Source: Ceratotherium simum simum (taxonomy: Eukaryota; Chordata; Mammalia; Perissodactyla; Rhinocerotidae). From it: 64,000 nucleotides of DNA. Numbering within the stretch: position 1 is the stretch's first letter; the number at the start of each line of letters is the position of its first letter. The translations under genes and the position numbers were made by a program. The DNA lies in the NCBI RefSeq assembly GCF_000283155.1, contig NW_004454170.1, forward strand, positions 17,678,732 to 17,742,731, read 5' to 3'. This document shows, one piece after another, positions 34,451-46,315 of this stretch. Below the pieces are notes generated by a model that saw only the letters and a list, made by a program, of their open reading frames with translations, had not been told where the DNA came from and made no database searches.

Positions 34451-35049
34451 AAGAGCTCTACCACGTATTCAAGAATCTAAGCCTTGAAATGGAACTCGGA
34501 AATCATCTAGACATCTGCTCACCTCTACTATTGAGGATTCCAACAAAAGCAAATTGATTGACTAAGCCTCAGCTGACCCTAACCATCAGGTTGAGGAAGA
34601 TCCTTCCCACTGGGGGCACCGGGCTATGTTGTGAGACAGAGCTAGTTACTGGGCAACAGTGCTGCACACTTGCTACTTAGTCATCAAATATGGTAAGCCG
34701 GTTCTCTTCCAAGGGGCAGTATTTATCTTGCCCACCCCAATTAGATCCTAAGTTCCTTGAGGGCAGCAACCTTGTCAGACTTCTTTGGCACTCTTCTTAG
34801 TCCTGAGCGTTCCACTAGTTATCTCATGCTCCTGCTTAAAATACTTTATTGGCTCCTCATTTCCTGTAGGGTCAAGTCCAAATTCCTTAGCCCTAGGCCC
34901 TCTCTTCTTATTCTGTACACTCTTCCTGAAGACTCTCATCCACTCCAAGGCTTCAACCTTTAGGCTGATGACCTCAGAGTATTCCTAGCCATGACCTCTC
35001 TTTCTCCTGAGGTCTTGACTTTTTATAACCAACTTCGTGCAGGACACTT
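34451..35049. other. L2-like fragments and unclassified sequence
   Basis: CCTAAGTTCCTTGAGGGCAGC at about 34747 is an L2 3' signature, and GGCTCCTCATTTCCTGTAGG at about 34852 belongs to the L2 body. Boundaries are unclear. No gene was seen. Confidence 0.5.
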
Positions 35050-35872
35050 AGCCGCTTCCAAGGGGAGATGTTAAAAATATTGAACTGGTATGGCAAGGGC
35101 ACTAACAAGACAGAAGAGGAGACCTCCTGCTATACTGCATGTTATCCACATTATCCGTTTAGTTTCTAGATCTTGGGAAGGTCCTAGCATGCCACATCAG
35201 ACAATACCAACTAACACTCAGTCTTGGCTATCCCCCGGCCCCTCACATTCCACATGTCCACACGACACTCATCTTTTCCACCCCAGCCTCCCACACCTGC
35301 TCTGCCTTTTTCGTCCCTGTGGTAAAGCACGCCTCTACTAGCCATCCGGTTGCCTAAGGCAGAAATCTGGGTATTCTTGTTGCCACATCCTCTCCCTGAA
35401 CCCTACTGAATCAATCATCAAGTCCTATCCTTTGCAATTCCTAAATATTTCTCAAATTCACCCAGTCTCTCCATCCCAGAACTTGAGTCAGGTCACTGCT
35501 GTTTTCACTTAAGATGACTGCAATGAGTTTCCGTGACTCTGGTGCTGCCTCCTCCAAGACATTCTCCACATCCCAGCTAAATAATCTTCTTTAAAGCCAA
35601 ATTGCTCAGGTAACTACCCTTCTACAATCGTTCAGTAGCTCTGAGGTTAAAGCACACATTTCTTCACTTGGCCTGTATATCATTACCTAGCTTTTTAGTT
35701 CCTGCTAATCTAATCTTTCTCCACCTCCCATCCATAATCCTACTGCATTCTCAGTCCCACCCACAATCTCTGCCTCTAATTCTCTCATTTGCCAAATTTC
35801 TCTGGCCTCTGGGCTTTTGCCCATGACATTTATTCTGCCTAAAACTCTTCTTCACTTCTTCTTGAACCCTGT

Positions 35873-35912
<40 letters not shown>

Positions 35913-36131
35913 CCCTCACCTGAAGATCTCCAATTTGTTTTTAGGTCTAGCTTGTACGTCAATTCCTTAAGGAAGCCCTTCCTGCCCATGCACTGCCAAG
36001 ACCGGTTGGGCAGCTTCCTATATGCCCCCATAATACTCTACCCTTCCCTGCCTCCTATAGCATTTACAACACTCTATTGTACTTGCCTTTTTAATTGAGG
36101 GAGAGGTTTGTCATTTGTTGTCTTTGTATAT
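35050..36131 (+). repeat. L2 LINE 3' portion, sense
   Basis: GGTATTCTTGTTGCCACATCC, TCTGGCCTCTGGGCTTTTGCC, CTGCCTAAAACTCTTCTTC, TTAAGGAAGCCCTTCCTGCC and CTTTGTATATCCAAAGTAG are ordered L2 landmarks. A CA microsatellite has grown inside it and an ERE ends it. Confidence 0.75.
35874..35911 (+). repeat. (CA)n microsatellite, about 19 units
   Basis: A perfect CA run with no interruptions, long enough to be highly polymorphic. Confidence 0.97.
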
Positions 36132-36142
36132 CCAAAGTAGAT

Positions 36143-36447
36143 TTTTTGTGATTGTGAGGAAGATCAGCCCTGAGCTAACATCCATGCTAATCCTCCTCTT
36201 TTTGCTGTGAAACATCGGGTCTGAGATAACATCTATTACCAATCCTCCTCCTTTTTTTTCCCTTTTTCTCCCAAAGCCCAGTAGATAGTTGTATGTCATA
36301 GTTGCACATCCTTCCAGTTGCTGTATGTGGGACACTGTCTCAGCATGGGTGGAGAAGTGGTGCGTCGGTGCACGCCCAGGATCCGAACCCAGGCCGCCAG
36401 TAGTGGAGCATGCTGCACTCAACTGCTAAGCCACGGGGCCGGCCCCC
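36143..36447 (-). repeat. Long-form Equine Repetitive Element with target-site duplication
   Basis: This antisense ERE is about 100 bases longer than the copies at 18988 and 23143. Two related GAT...TAACAT blocks lie at the tail side (ATCAGCCCTGAGCTAACATCC and GGTCTGAGATAACATCTATT), so it belongs to a longer ERE subfamily. It is flanked by a perfect 11-bp duplication CCAAAGTAGAT (36132-36142 and 36448-36458). Confidence 0.95.
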
Positions 36448-36458
36448 CCAAAGTAGAT

Positions 36459-37701
36459 GTTTAATCAGATTTTGCTGAGATGAAACAAAGAAGCCCGCAG
36501 CCCGGCACCTTTACATCCAGGTGGTTTGTGGGCAGGAACTGGTCGTCAGCAGCAAGAGGCCCCAGGTGTCTGCTCTCCCAGGCTCCTGCGTGGGGCCTCC
36601 CACCCTCCTGGATGCAAACAGAAAGACCAACACCACTTCACACAACACTCCTGACTCTCAGTACAGAAGCTAAGAGGGAGAAGAGATCAAAATAAACATT
36701 ATAAATTCCTCAGCAGCCAGAGCCTGAAAGTAAGTTAGCAACTTGCAATTCTGATCTGTCAGAGTCGCTTTAATCAACGTGCAAGGACAGAAGCATGGTG
36801 CCCTGCCAGCCTGTCAGAGCAGCACCAAAATTGGAAGAAAAAAACAAGAATACTGAAGCAGGACACAAGCTGATCACATTATGTAAAGTGTGTACGTGAG
36901 TGTACATATGCGTGTAGATGAGACGGGAATAGCTGAGCCTCCCTGAGCTGTTACTGTGGCAGGCGTCTCGGGGACGGGGCTGCGGGTCTCTGAGGATCTT
37001 TCCAATTGAGGCACGAACCAAATATCTCCTGCTTGAACTGTGCGCTTCCAGAGTGCCCCAGTATCAACGGTCCACCCAGATGCAAACCAGCTGCATCTGC
37101 AGGAGATCACTTCTCATGCCTCCGGGGGGTTTTACAGAACTGGAGGCCTCTAGATGTGGCCCTGCCTACAGCCGCCTCAAACCTAGCATGCCCTTCTGCC
37201 CCACCCTGTCTCCTTGGTCCCTGCAATTCCTGGAACGCTGTTCCCTGCAGAGCTCATCCAGTTCTGACACAGTGGACGCAGCCACCTCAGGCCCCTCAGC
37301 TCTGGTCAACTGGGAGAGCACGTGCTGCTTGCCCAAGGCCAGCATCCTGCAGAGCCCCAGGCAGCTGATCTGAGAGACAGAGGAGGGCTTCAACCAGCTC
37401 TCCAATCCGACAAGATGCCTGTTGCCATGTTAATCCACTCTTCAGTGACTTAGAGCTGGACCCAGCCAAAACCCTGAGACAGAGGTTCCTCACTTCCTCC
37501 TCCACCATCTTTCTTGTCCAAGTTCAAGTCACTTAAAATTGGGCCTGCTGCTTATCAGAGACTGAAGTGGGGAAAATGGGTAATCTACACTCCACCCAAA
37601 GCTCAGGCCTCAAGCACACTATAGTGAACCTAGAGGAAACTTTCATATTTAAACAAGCCATTAATTCGGAGGCTCCTGATTGAGATCGCAGGGAAAACAA
37701 T
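36459..37701. other. Unique intergenic sequence
   Basis: No gene was recognised. Several overlapping open frames at 37006-37508 lie in moderately GC-rich DNA on both strands and carry no recognisable domain. Confidence 0.4.
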
Positions 37702-37928
37702 ATGATGTGGTGGAAAGAGCAATGTTCAGACTTTGGAGTCTTACCCTCTTGGGCTCAAATTCTGGCTCTGTTATTTACCAGCTTTTGGATATTAGGCAAG
37801 TTATTAATTTCTCCAAATCTCAGTTAACTCATCAGCAAAATGAGGATAGTACTTACCTAATGCACATAATGCATGTGCAGGTCTAGCATGGTGCTTGGCA
37901 TACAATAGGTGCTCAATAAATGTTAGTT
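37702..37928 (+). repeat. MIR SINE, near full length, sense
   Basis: TGGTGGAAAGAGCAATGTTC, GCTCAAATTCTGGCTCTGTTA, AACTCATCAGCAAAATGAGG, GCATGGTGCTTGGCATACAA and TAGGTGCTCAATAAATGTTAG span the MIR consensus. Confidence 0.95.
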
Positions 37929-37994
37929 TCCCTCCTCCCATTGTAACCTCTAGAACTAAAATAAATACACTGTGGACTCTGTGAAGAAACTATA

Positions 37995-38582
37995 TGTGGT
38001 AAGCAGAATAATGCTCACCCCAAAGATGTCCACATCCTAATCCCCAGAATCTGTAAATTAAGAGAATTAAGGTTGCAGATGGAATTAAGGTTGCTAATCA
38101 GCTGACCTTAAAATGGAGAGATTATCCTGGATTATCACGGTCTCATCTATTTATGTGATCTCTAATCTAATCACATGCTTCTTAAAAGCAGAAGAAGAAG
38201 GCAAAAAAGTGGGTCAGAGAGATGTGACATGAGAAAGGCTCAACCCGATATTGCTATCTCTGAAGATGGAGGAAGGAGGTCACAAGCCTGAGAAAACAGC
38301 AGCCTCTAGAAGGAGACAGCCCTCAGGTTACAGCCAGCAAGAGAATGGAGACAGATCCTACAACCACAAAGCCATGAATTCTGCCAACAACCAGAATGAG
38401 CAGGAAACAGACCCTCTCATAGAGCCTGCAGAAGGGAACATTCTGCTGACATCTTGATTTTAGTCCAATGAGACCCATACCAGACTTCTGCCACACAGAA
38501 CTGGAAGGTTATAAATATGTGGGGTTTTTAAGCTGCTAAATTCATGGTAATTTGTTATAGCATCAACAGAAAAACCAATACA
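37995..38582 (+). repeat. MLT1-type MaLR solo LTR
   Basis: The LTR begins TGTGGTAAGCAGAATAATG and runs through GATGTCCACATCCTAATCCCC, TCTAATCACATGCTTCTTAAA and CTGACATCTTGATTTTAGTCC to the end ACAGAAAAACCAATACA. No internal retroviral sequence is attached. Confidence 0.9.
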
Positions 38583-40341
38583 CTATACTATGTACATATA
38601 GATTTAACTTTTTAATAGAGGTCTATTTTGATAGGGAAAAAAATCCCAAAATGGAAAAACAATCAGGTTTTCTTTTACTCGGTTAACCGCTCCTAAGAGA
38701 AGCCCGGAAATTCTGGATACTTGAACCCTGAGGCTCTAATCCAGGCCCTTTTCTCCTGGTGTCCACTAGTAAAATAAGGAGCAACACTGGGGAAGAATTT
38801 AAGAGCCTTAGGAGAATAGCCTTACCAAATCACCCTACAACCTAGCATAACCTCACAAGCTTAAAACACAATGGCCCAGATTCTTTTGGGATTAAGAGAG
38901 GCTCCTACAGATACAGTTCCAAAGAACACATTTAAGAATGGTGTGATTTGGAGCAAAGAAACAAACCAGATGCCATTTATACCAAACATGGGTATCTGGT
39001 ATGATCCAGTAGGAGCCACAGCACCACCAGCCACCAGAAGAGCTTTCCCGGTGACATGTATGGCAGACTTCATAATGTTTCTCATTGTGTTAGAATGTGC
39101 TCTGCAACTGAATGACAGGATACAAGAGTCTCTGAGGGCAAGTGCTACAAAATAACGGGAGTGAGCAGAAAGAGCCTGTGGACCAAGATGAATTCTCCGT
39201 TTTCAGTCCTGAGTACTTCTAGATTTAGAGAGCCCAAGCCAAGAAGCTGTAAGCATTAATTCAGTGTGGCATTTGATCATCTTATTAAATGCCTCTGAAT
39301 CTTCCTATAGTGCATTAGCCACCGGAATGCCAGGAACAAGAAGAAGCTGATGGCAGTAACTCCAAGCGGCGTGTGCTGATGGGAGCCCGCAGCCCCTGTA
39401 ATGAAACAGCGGTCTGCTGTATTAATTAGATCATCTATAATAGCTTTATCCATTAGGCCCACTATATTCTGATGTGCTCAGAATGCAACACTTGGCATCA
39501 AGCAAGCCTGGGCCTCGGCTGAGATTCACTTCCTCCTCTATTACAGGCAGAGGCAAAATCGAGGCTGTGCTGTAAGGCCAGGATGGCACCCGTGTGGTGA
39601 CCGCACAGATGCTGGGAGACCCCAGACCAGTTCCCCTGCCACATTCCTCTCCCAGTTCTGGAAGTCTCCCCAAAGAACACCACAGTCTAACAAGGTAAAT
39701 AAGCCTGCCTCATACCCCAGACTCTGAGGTCAGCCCCACTGGTGAGAATGTAAGGAGCCAGTCTAGAAAAAAGATGCTATTTTACCTTGAGAGCAAGCTG
39801 CCAGGTGGGCTCCAAGATGACTTAGTGACAGTCATTTGCAGAAAGAAGAATGTGCATGCGTCTTTACACGCCTCTTCTTCCCATGAATGCTGGGGATGCT
39901 GAATGTGGTGGGCTGTGAGAGCAACCATCTCCCAAAAGTGGGGCTGCTGAGGATTCTCTTTGAAATTCAGGAGCCATATGCAAAGAGCAAAGATGCTTTC
40001 CCTACACTGATGTCTCCTTTTTCGGAACCTGAATGATCCTTACTGCATGAACCACTAATTTAGCAAGTGAGGTGAGGCTGGGACCAGATGTGTCAAATGC
40101 TAGAATTTTTAACTCTCAAATTTAGAATATCCCCCAGTTGCTACTTTGTGTCAGGCTTATCCCTCTGGCTCCTTGAGCGCAGGGCCCCTGTGTGGTGCAT
40201 CATCTGTTGCACTGCACACCCCTGGTGTATGCCAAGTGCAGGGAAGGTAGGCAACAAAGACGTGGGTGGGCTGAGAAGAGATCACCCACCACTCTGACAG
40301 CCACACAAGGGACTTCCTCCAGGCCAGAGAACAGCTGCCGC
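38583..40341. other. Unique intergenic sequence with a candidate conserved element
   Basis: No gene or repeat was recognised with confidence. The part at 39255-39480 is listed separately as possible regulatory DNA. A mirrored pair of open frames at 38861-39155 has no recognisable domain. Confidence 0.45.
39255..39480. promoter_or_regulatory. Candidate conserved non-coding element
   Basis: Low-repeat sequence with evenly balanced composition and several homeodomain-type cores (AGCATTAATTCAG, GTATTAATTAGATC), plus ATTTGATCATCTTATTAAATG. This texture is typical of developmental enhancers. It is inferred only from composition and motif clustering. Confidence 0.35.
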
Positions 40342-40583
40342 TCCTCATCCTCACCAACATCCTTCCTCCTCACCGCCATCCTTCCTCCTCACCGCCGTCC
40401 TTCCTCCTCACCGCCGTCCTTCCTCCTCACCGCAGTCCTTCATCCTCACCGCCGTCCTTCATCCTCACCGCCGTCCTTCATCCTCACCATCGTCCTTCAT
40501 CCTCACCACCGTCCTTCATCCTCACCGCTATCCTTCATCCTCACTGCCATCCTTCATCCTCACTGCCATCCTTCATCCTCTCC
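40342..40583 (+). repeat. 19-bp minisatellite, about 12-13 units
   Basis: The unit CCTTCMTCCTCACCGCCRT repeats with a 19-bp period from about 40361 to 40583, preceded by one diverged unit. Units at 40361-40436 have CCTTCCTCC and those from 40437 on have CCTTCATCC. Because 19 is not a multiple of 3, the array stays open in all frames and produces a misleading 159-codon open frame. Confidence 0.97.
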
Positions 40584-42904
40584 AGCCTTGAAATCTAGAG
40601 TCAGGAGTAGGGGAAATAGCTTCAAGGCTTTAGGTCTCTTGAGTGTTCATATTTTCCTCATGTTTAATTAAATTCATGCGAAACACAAAAGAAGTACCCA
40701 GGAGTAGTGTTGAAAATACAGGAAGAAAACAAATCTTGAGTTGGAAGATGATGTATTCTATTTTTATCTTTTTTTTTCGGTTTACAGAAGAAGTAAACAC
40801 ACAACCCTGAAATACTAAGTTCCCCAGTGCATGTAAAAGAAGAATCGGTTAGTGCTTAGGAACAAAGGGATGACTAAGCCACTTTTCCTGCCCTCAAGGA
40901 ATTCAAAGTGAGGAAGGGGAATGAGACACGAAAACATATAATTACAGGAGAGTTGATCAAGAGAACAGTCTAGGTACATGTCTCCCTTCCTTTCCCTCCA
41001 TTTTGTTTTGTTTTGTCTAAAAATACATCTATAACTAGTAATGGAAAACAAGAGTGCCGTCGGTGAGAAATTTCTAAAAGAACAAAAGCCAATGGGTACA
41101 ACCTGACAGAGAAGACAGAGGGACCACAGCCAGAAAAAAATGGAAGAGGAGACCCTGGAGGCGGCAGCAATTCCAGCTTCTGAGCTGACAGATGAGATGA
41201 ATTAAGGCCTCCCTAACTCTCCCCCACTTCTTTCTTCCATCACTCTCTCCCAGGCTGCTTCACATGCCCAAAACAGAGGCTCTCCCACTGCCAGCCACTT
41301 CCTCTGGCCCCTTTCCTACTGTGCTGTGTAGAATGAGGCTAGGAACACACAAGAGTTTGCCTCCAGCCCAAACATACTTACAGCTGCCCACAGATCCCAC
41401 TTCCCATGCAAACCCAGCAAGGCAGGAGGAGAAAAGCAGAGGCGGCACTTGATCAATTCCTTTGAGTCCCAGTTGTCAATGAGTTCCTCCCCATCCAGTA
41501 CGACGCCTTTTAAGTTTTGAGGACCAGAACACACAGTGATCCACGTGTCTGCATTAACCAGATGCCACAACAGAGCCAACTTGGCATTTCTAATTCGGGC
41601 AGGGAGGGAACAGAATGACCCACACCATTGTGTTCTGCAACTGAGCAGCCATCCAACAGCACTTTCTTGGTATCAACAAACAAATGTTAAAAGCATTGAA
41701 TCACTAACTTAGCCAATTAAAAATAATAATGGTAAAATGAGGCCCTGCCACCCATTGTGGAGCACAGATTTGACATACTCCCTAGGGGCCAGGGAGCATG
41801 CTTTTCCAGACTCTGGGAAGAGCTGGGCATCTTAACAGCAGTGGCCCCAGTCAGGGCATCTTCCGTTGAGAGTATGAAGTTACCTCAGCCATCCAACAAG
41901 TTATGTCAACCTTTTCAGTAACCAACACCACCCACTTTTGCCTCTTCCTACCCTGCAGGTGTGAACACAGACCAATCACTCCCCCAAATTTGGGGGAGTT
42001 TCAGCTCTCTATTGTTCTTTGGCTGATTGACAGCTTCTTTGACACACATACAGCTTCCAGTCCACCTTCCCTGGTCCACCCCTGCCCAGAAGCATTGTGC
42101 TCTGCAGCATACATGTGTATTTTAACAATTGAAGTGAATTACAATTAATTTCTTTTGAAAAATTTCACGACACCCTGGGGAATCAATAGGCAAGGTTGGG
42201 AATCACTGATGTAAGGTTTCATTCCTAGGGACAGGAAACTTTCCAGGCTCGGCTCCTTCATCTCCTTCTATGGAAGTGCTTGACAATTGCCTCTTTCCCC
42301 CGCACACTCACGCAACCCAAAAAAGTCGGTAGCCCAACGCTGGAGATCATTTTCCAAAGAAAACATCTACTGATCACAGGTACTGCTTGAGATTGTGGTC
42401 GCCAAATCATGCTGAGATAATTGACATGAAAGTACTTTTGAAAGGTTTAAAGCATTCCATAAATGTAAGTCCTTATTATTTCCTATTATTCCTATTATTG
42501 CATAAAGGATTGGACCCATGCCCCACTCTCTACTTACCACTCACTCTAGACGTTCTGGTCATCTCACTGGGAGTGCCCCCCAGGGTTCTGTCCCCTTGCA
42601 CTTAGTAGGCATTCAATATATATAATGGTGAGATTGGATAAACTTGAACAGAACTCCACAAAGGTCTTGCTTAAATGGAAAAGATGCTGTCTCTCTGTGG
42701 AGATGGATTTAGCCATCATTCAGGAAACTCCATTTTTATGCTTTTACCTGTGACCAGATGACATGTTATTCTCTTGGTAGATAGTACCATACTGCCTCTT
42801 TGGGCGAGACCTGCCTTTTTTGGGTGGGAAATGCTTTGATAAGCCTCTTGCCAGGGCCAACACATACACTAGCAAAGTTGCCAATGACATGATGTAATTA
42901 AAAG
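40584..42904. other. Unclassified intergenic sequence
   Basis: No gene was recognised. A (TTTTG)n stretch lies near 41003-41016. The short open frames carry nothing recognisable. Parts may be very old repeats. Confidence 0.4.
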
Positions 42905-43025
42905 TGGCAAGCATTCAATGAACGAGAGCCTGTTCATGGCCAATCGCTGAGCTAGGTGCTGGGGACACCGAGGTGAGTGAGTGCAGTCCCTGTCTTCAAG
43001 GGCTCATCTGCTAGACAATAGGGTG
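42905..43025 (-). repeat. L2 LINE 3' end, antisense
   Basis: AGCTAGGTGCTGGGGACACCG, GTGCAGTCCCTGTCTTCAAGG and ATCTGCTAGACAATAG match the antisense L2 tail. Confidence 0.75.
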
Positions 43026-43439
43026 ATTGTGCATAGTGGTTTCACACCATCCGCACTAGGAGCAGTTTGGGGGCAGAAAGGAGACCAAGTACAGCCCTAA
43101 CTGCCATCGACAAACACATGGCCTACTCATACTAGTCATGGACCAGGGCTTTTAAGGTGATTCTTAAAAAAAAAAAGACACCACATTTGGGAAATATAAA
43201 TCTAGCCTTCTGAAATTCATGGGGGAAATATTCCAAATCAGAACTTCCTATCTTTGATTTTACACACATTGCTATTCCCTATCATCCCTGAAATGACTCA
43301 GGAGGCAGCAGGGCTTTTTCCTCTTCATCCCTAATGCCCACTTTCAAACCTTTCCCCCAGCACGGCACCCTACCTGACATATTTAACATATGACCTTAAA
43401 TACTCATGTATCTTTATAAAATATGAATGCTGGGGGGAT

Positions 43440-44115
43440 GTTTTTAAATTACCTAAGTCATGTCATGTTATAAATTTCATTCAGTTTCTAATTTTTTTTC
43501 CCTCAACACTGTTTTTAAAACTCATCCGTGTTGCTGTATGTAGGCTCTTGCTTCTCTTCTGCGTATCCCACAGCTGTTTCCACCGCACTTTACTTATCTA
43601 TTCCCTCTGTATTGGGCACCTCGGTTGCCATTAACTTCCTGCTATTACAAGCAATATTGCAATGAAGCCTTTGTACATGGCCTTTCAGACCTCCGTAAAG
43701 AATTCCTCCAGGGGCCAGCCCGGTGATGTAGCGGTTACGTTCACACGCTCCGCTTCTGCGGCCCGGGATTTGTAGATTCACATCCCAGGCTCGGACTGAC
43801 ACACCACTTATCAAGCCATGCTGTGGCGGCATCTCATATAAAGTAGAGGAAAGTGGGCATGGATGTTAGCCCAGGGCCAATCTTCCTCAGCAAAAAGAGG
43901 AGGATTGGCAACTGATGTTAGCTCAGGGCTGATCTTCCTCACACACACACATACACAAAAAGAATTCCTCTAGGATATATATACCTGAGTGGGATTTCTG
44001 GATCAGTGCCAACGTGGCTATCATCCGTCTTTTAAAATTTTCCCATTCCAGTGGGTATAAAGAAGTTTCTCATATTTTTTTTATATTTGCATTTCTCTGG
44101 GGATTTCTAGCTTAA
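43440..44115 (-). repeat. L1 3' region, antisense, split by an ERE
   Basis: GTTGCTGTATGTAGGCTCTTG, GTTGCCATTAACTTCCTGC, CAAGCAATATTGCAATGAAGC, GAGTGGGATTTCTGGATCAG and CCCATTCCAGTGGGTATAAAG follow the antisense L1M 3' region, where a similar passage about an expected pattern of ATATACC/GTGGGAT/TGGATCA recurs. Confidence 0.75.
43711..43958 (+). repeat. Equine Repetitive Element with target-site duplication
   Basis: Sense ERE from GGGGCCAGCCCGGTGATGTA, through TGTGGCGGCATCTCATATAA and both tail-side blocks (TTAGCCCAGGGCCAATCTTC, TTAGCTCAGGGCTGATCTTC), to an (AC)n/A tail. It is flanked by AAAGAATTCCTCCA (43697-43710) and AAAGAATTCCTCTA (43959-43972). The B box is decayed, so it is an older copy. 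Confidence 0.95.
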
Positions 44116-44639
44116 AAATATCATCTGATTGACAGTTTTTGATTTAGACTCTCCCACTTCCCACCAAAATACCCATGATGATAAAGAAAAAAAGACAAAA
44201 ACAAATAGCATTAAAAAAAAAAAAAACTGAGACAGAAATTGGAACAGAACAAACATACTTGCCCAAAAGAATCTCCATAAACGCAGCAGCCCCATCCACA
44301 ATTCATGTTCCACATCACACGGAGCAGGGTTGCACCACCCAGAAAACCAGGAAGCCAACTTGCCCTGCATGGGCTTAACTTCTGAGAAGACAGAATACCA
44401 CTGCCCACTCTAGCTCTCAGTGCCTCTGCCTCTGGGGCCATTATGAGTCCAAAACTCCTAAGAAGAAGGGAAAGGAAGTGGTGGGGAGGTAGAACTGGCC
44501 GCAGACATTGGGTTCTGAGACATCTACTACAAAATGAGGAGGGTCAGATCGGAGAGAGGACACGCCCTGGTAACAGCACCCTTGGGGAACATAGCTGTTA
44601 TTCCCACCACACTCCTTCCTTAACTCTTTAGCATAAGCT
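44116..44639. other. Unclassified intergenic sequence
   Basis: No gene was seen. An A-rich tract lies at 44212-44226. Open frames on either strand are not recognisable. Confidence 0.4.
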
Positions 44640-45490
44640 GGGATTGGAGCCCCACTACAGATGGTGGTGTCACTCGTGGAGCATGGAAGACGTGGGGGAG
44701 GAATAGATTGGAGAATGGGGTAAATCGAAAGTTCTGGTTTGCCCATGTTAAGTTGAAGATGCCCACTAGACCCCTGAGTTAGGATGTCAAGGATGCAGTT
44801 GGATTTAAGCCTCAGGAGCTCAAAGGAGAGATGCAGGCTGGCTCTATAAATGTGGAAGTCATCTGCATGCAGATTTATGTAAACACATATGAATGGATGA
44901 GATCCTAGGAGGTGAGTATACACAGAGAAGAGAAGAGGGCCAGCACCCAGCCCTGGGGCACACCTACATTAGGGATATAGCAGAGAGGAAGAGCCAGCAA
45001 GAGAGACTATTAGAAACAGTCACAGAGATAGTAGGGAAACCAGAAGAGTGTGCTTTCACAAAAGCCAAGAGAAGTAAATGTTTTGAGAATGAGAGAGTAG
45101 TCAGCTGTACCAAATACTCTGAGAAGTCAAATAAAATAAAGGCAGAGAAAGAACCTTGGGACTCAGTAACATGGACACCACTAAGGACCTTAAGGGCAGT
45201 TTTAGCAAATAGAAGTCTACTAGAGTGGGTTGAGGGGGGAACAGCAGATGAGAAAGTGGAGACAACTATTGACAACCCTTTCAAGAAGTTTTGCTATAAG
45301 GGAGACCAGAGAAATGGGACAGAGGATCAAGAGGGGTGTGAGGTCAAGAGAGGGTTGCTTTTGTTTTTTAATGTGAGATTCTACAGCATGTATTTACACT
45401 GTGGAAATGATCTGGTTGACAGAGAGAAACTGAGAGTGGAGGAAAGCAAAGGGATGAAATCGAGAGCAAAGTGGGAAATTTAAAAGGAGA
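44640..45490 (-). repeat. L2 LINE body, antisense
   Basis: Antisense L2 landmarks run in order: CAGCACCCAGCCCTGGGGCA, AGTAGTCAGCTGTACCAAATA, TCTGAGAAGTCAAATAAAATA, TACTAGAGTGGGTTGAGGG, CCTTTCAAGAAGTTTTGCTA and GTGAGGTCAAGAGAGGG. The 196-codon open frame across 44893-45483 is read on the non-coding strand of this LINE and is not a gene. Confidence 0.85.
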
Positions 45491-45894
45491 ATATAAAACC
45501 ATCAGGAGTTAGATGACACACATCAGCCATGTGAGAAGGGAAGCCCGGGTGATACGAAGCTGCATGTGGCACATGGTGATGGGCTGTCTGCTGGGCTCTG
45601 CAATGAGCAGTCAGAGATGCCGTGGGTGGGCACTCAGGGGAGGCCTGGCAGTCTCATTCCAATCACGCAATTAGTGAGAGTTCTTCGTTGTACATGTTTT
45701 AATGGATAACAGATGTTTAGTTGCATTTTATTGCATAATATTTTGTTATCGATCACTGAACTCTTTGGACTTAGGATACCTCAACTCCAGAAATATCATT
45801 AAACTGGAATAAGCCAATCCGGGACATTCCAAGTAAAAGAACTCCTTTGACTGTATTAGAATTAATTTGAGAGTTGAGAAAGGTAGCCAGATGC
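45491..45894. other. Unclassified intergenic sequence
   Basis: No gene or confident repeat was seen. Confidence 0.4.
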
Positions 45895-46315
45895 AGTCAT
45901 TCATTCTAAGAACATATATTGAGAGCCTACTATGTGACAGATACTGTCCTAAGCAGTGGGAATAACTTGATAAATAAATGGCAATCGTTCTTGCAAATAA
46001 GTAATTACAGATTGATAAGGTGGTCAGGAAAGTCCTTTGGGAGGAAAGGATATGTGAGCTCAGGGACCTAAAGGATAAAGAGGAATCAGCTGCACAGAGA
46101 ACAGAATGTGAAGTTCCAGATAAAAGGAACAGACTGTGCAAAGTGGTAAAGCAAAGAGCTTAGAGTGTTAGAGGAAGTAAGAGAGAACTAGAAGGCCCAG
46201 AGGACAGAGAGAACAGAGGAGATGTAGGAGATGGAGCTGGAGGGGCAGGTGGTGCCAGATCAGGCAGAGCTATACAGCTCCTGGACGTTTAGATTTCAAT
46301 GGGACACCAATATAA
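45895..46315 (-). repeat. L2 LINE 3' end, antisense
   Basis: AGAGCCTACTATGTGACAGA, TACTGTCCTAAGCAGTGGG, TTCCAGATAAAAGGAACAG and AAGTGGTAAAGCAAAGAGC match the antisense L2 3' region. Confidence 0.8.

Noticed and set aside
35874..35911. The CA repeat as a CRISPR or other functional array
   Set aside because: It is a plain dinucleotide microsatellite in a LINE.
40192..40671. A 159-codon repeat-rich open frame
   Set aside because: It is produced by the 19-bp minisatellite, which is open in all frames.
44893..45483. A 196-codon plus-strand open frame
   Set aside because: It lies on the antisense strand of a recognisable L2 LINE and has no splice or start context.
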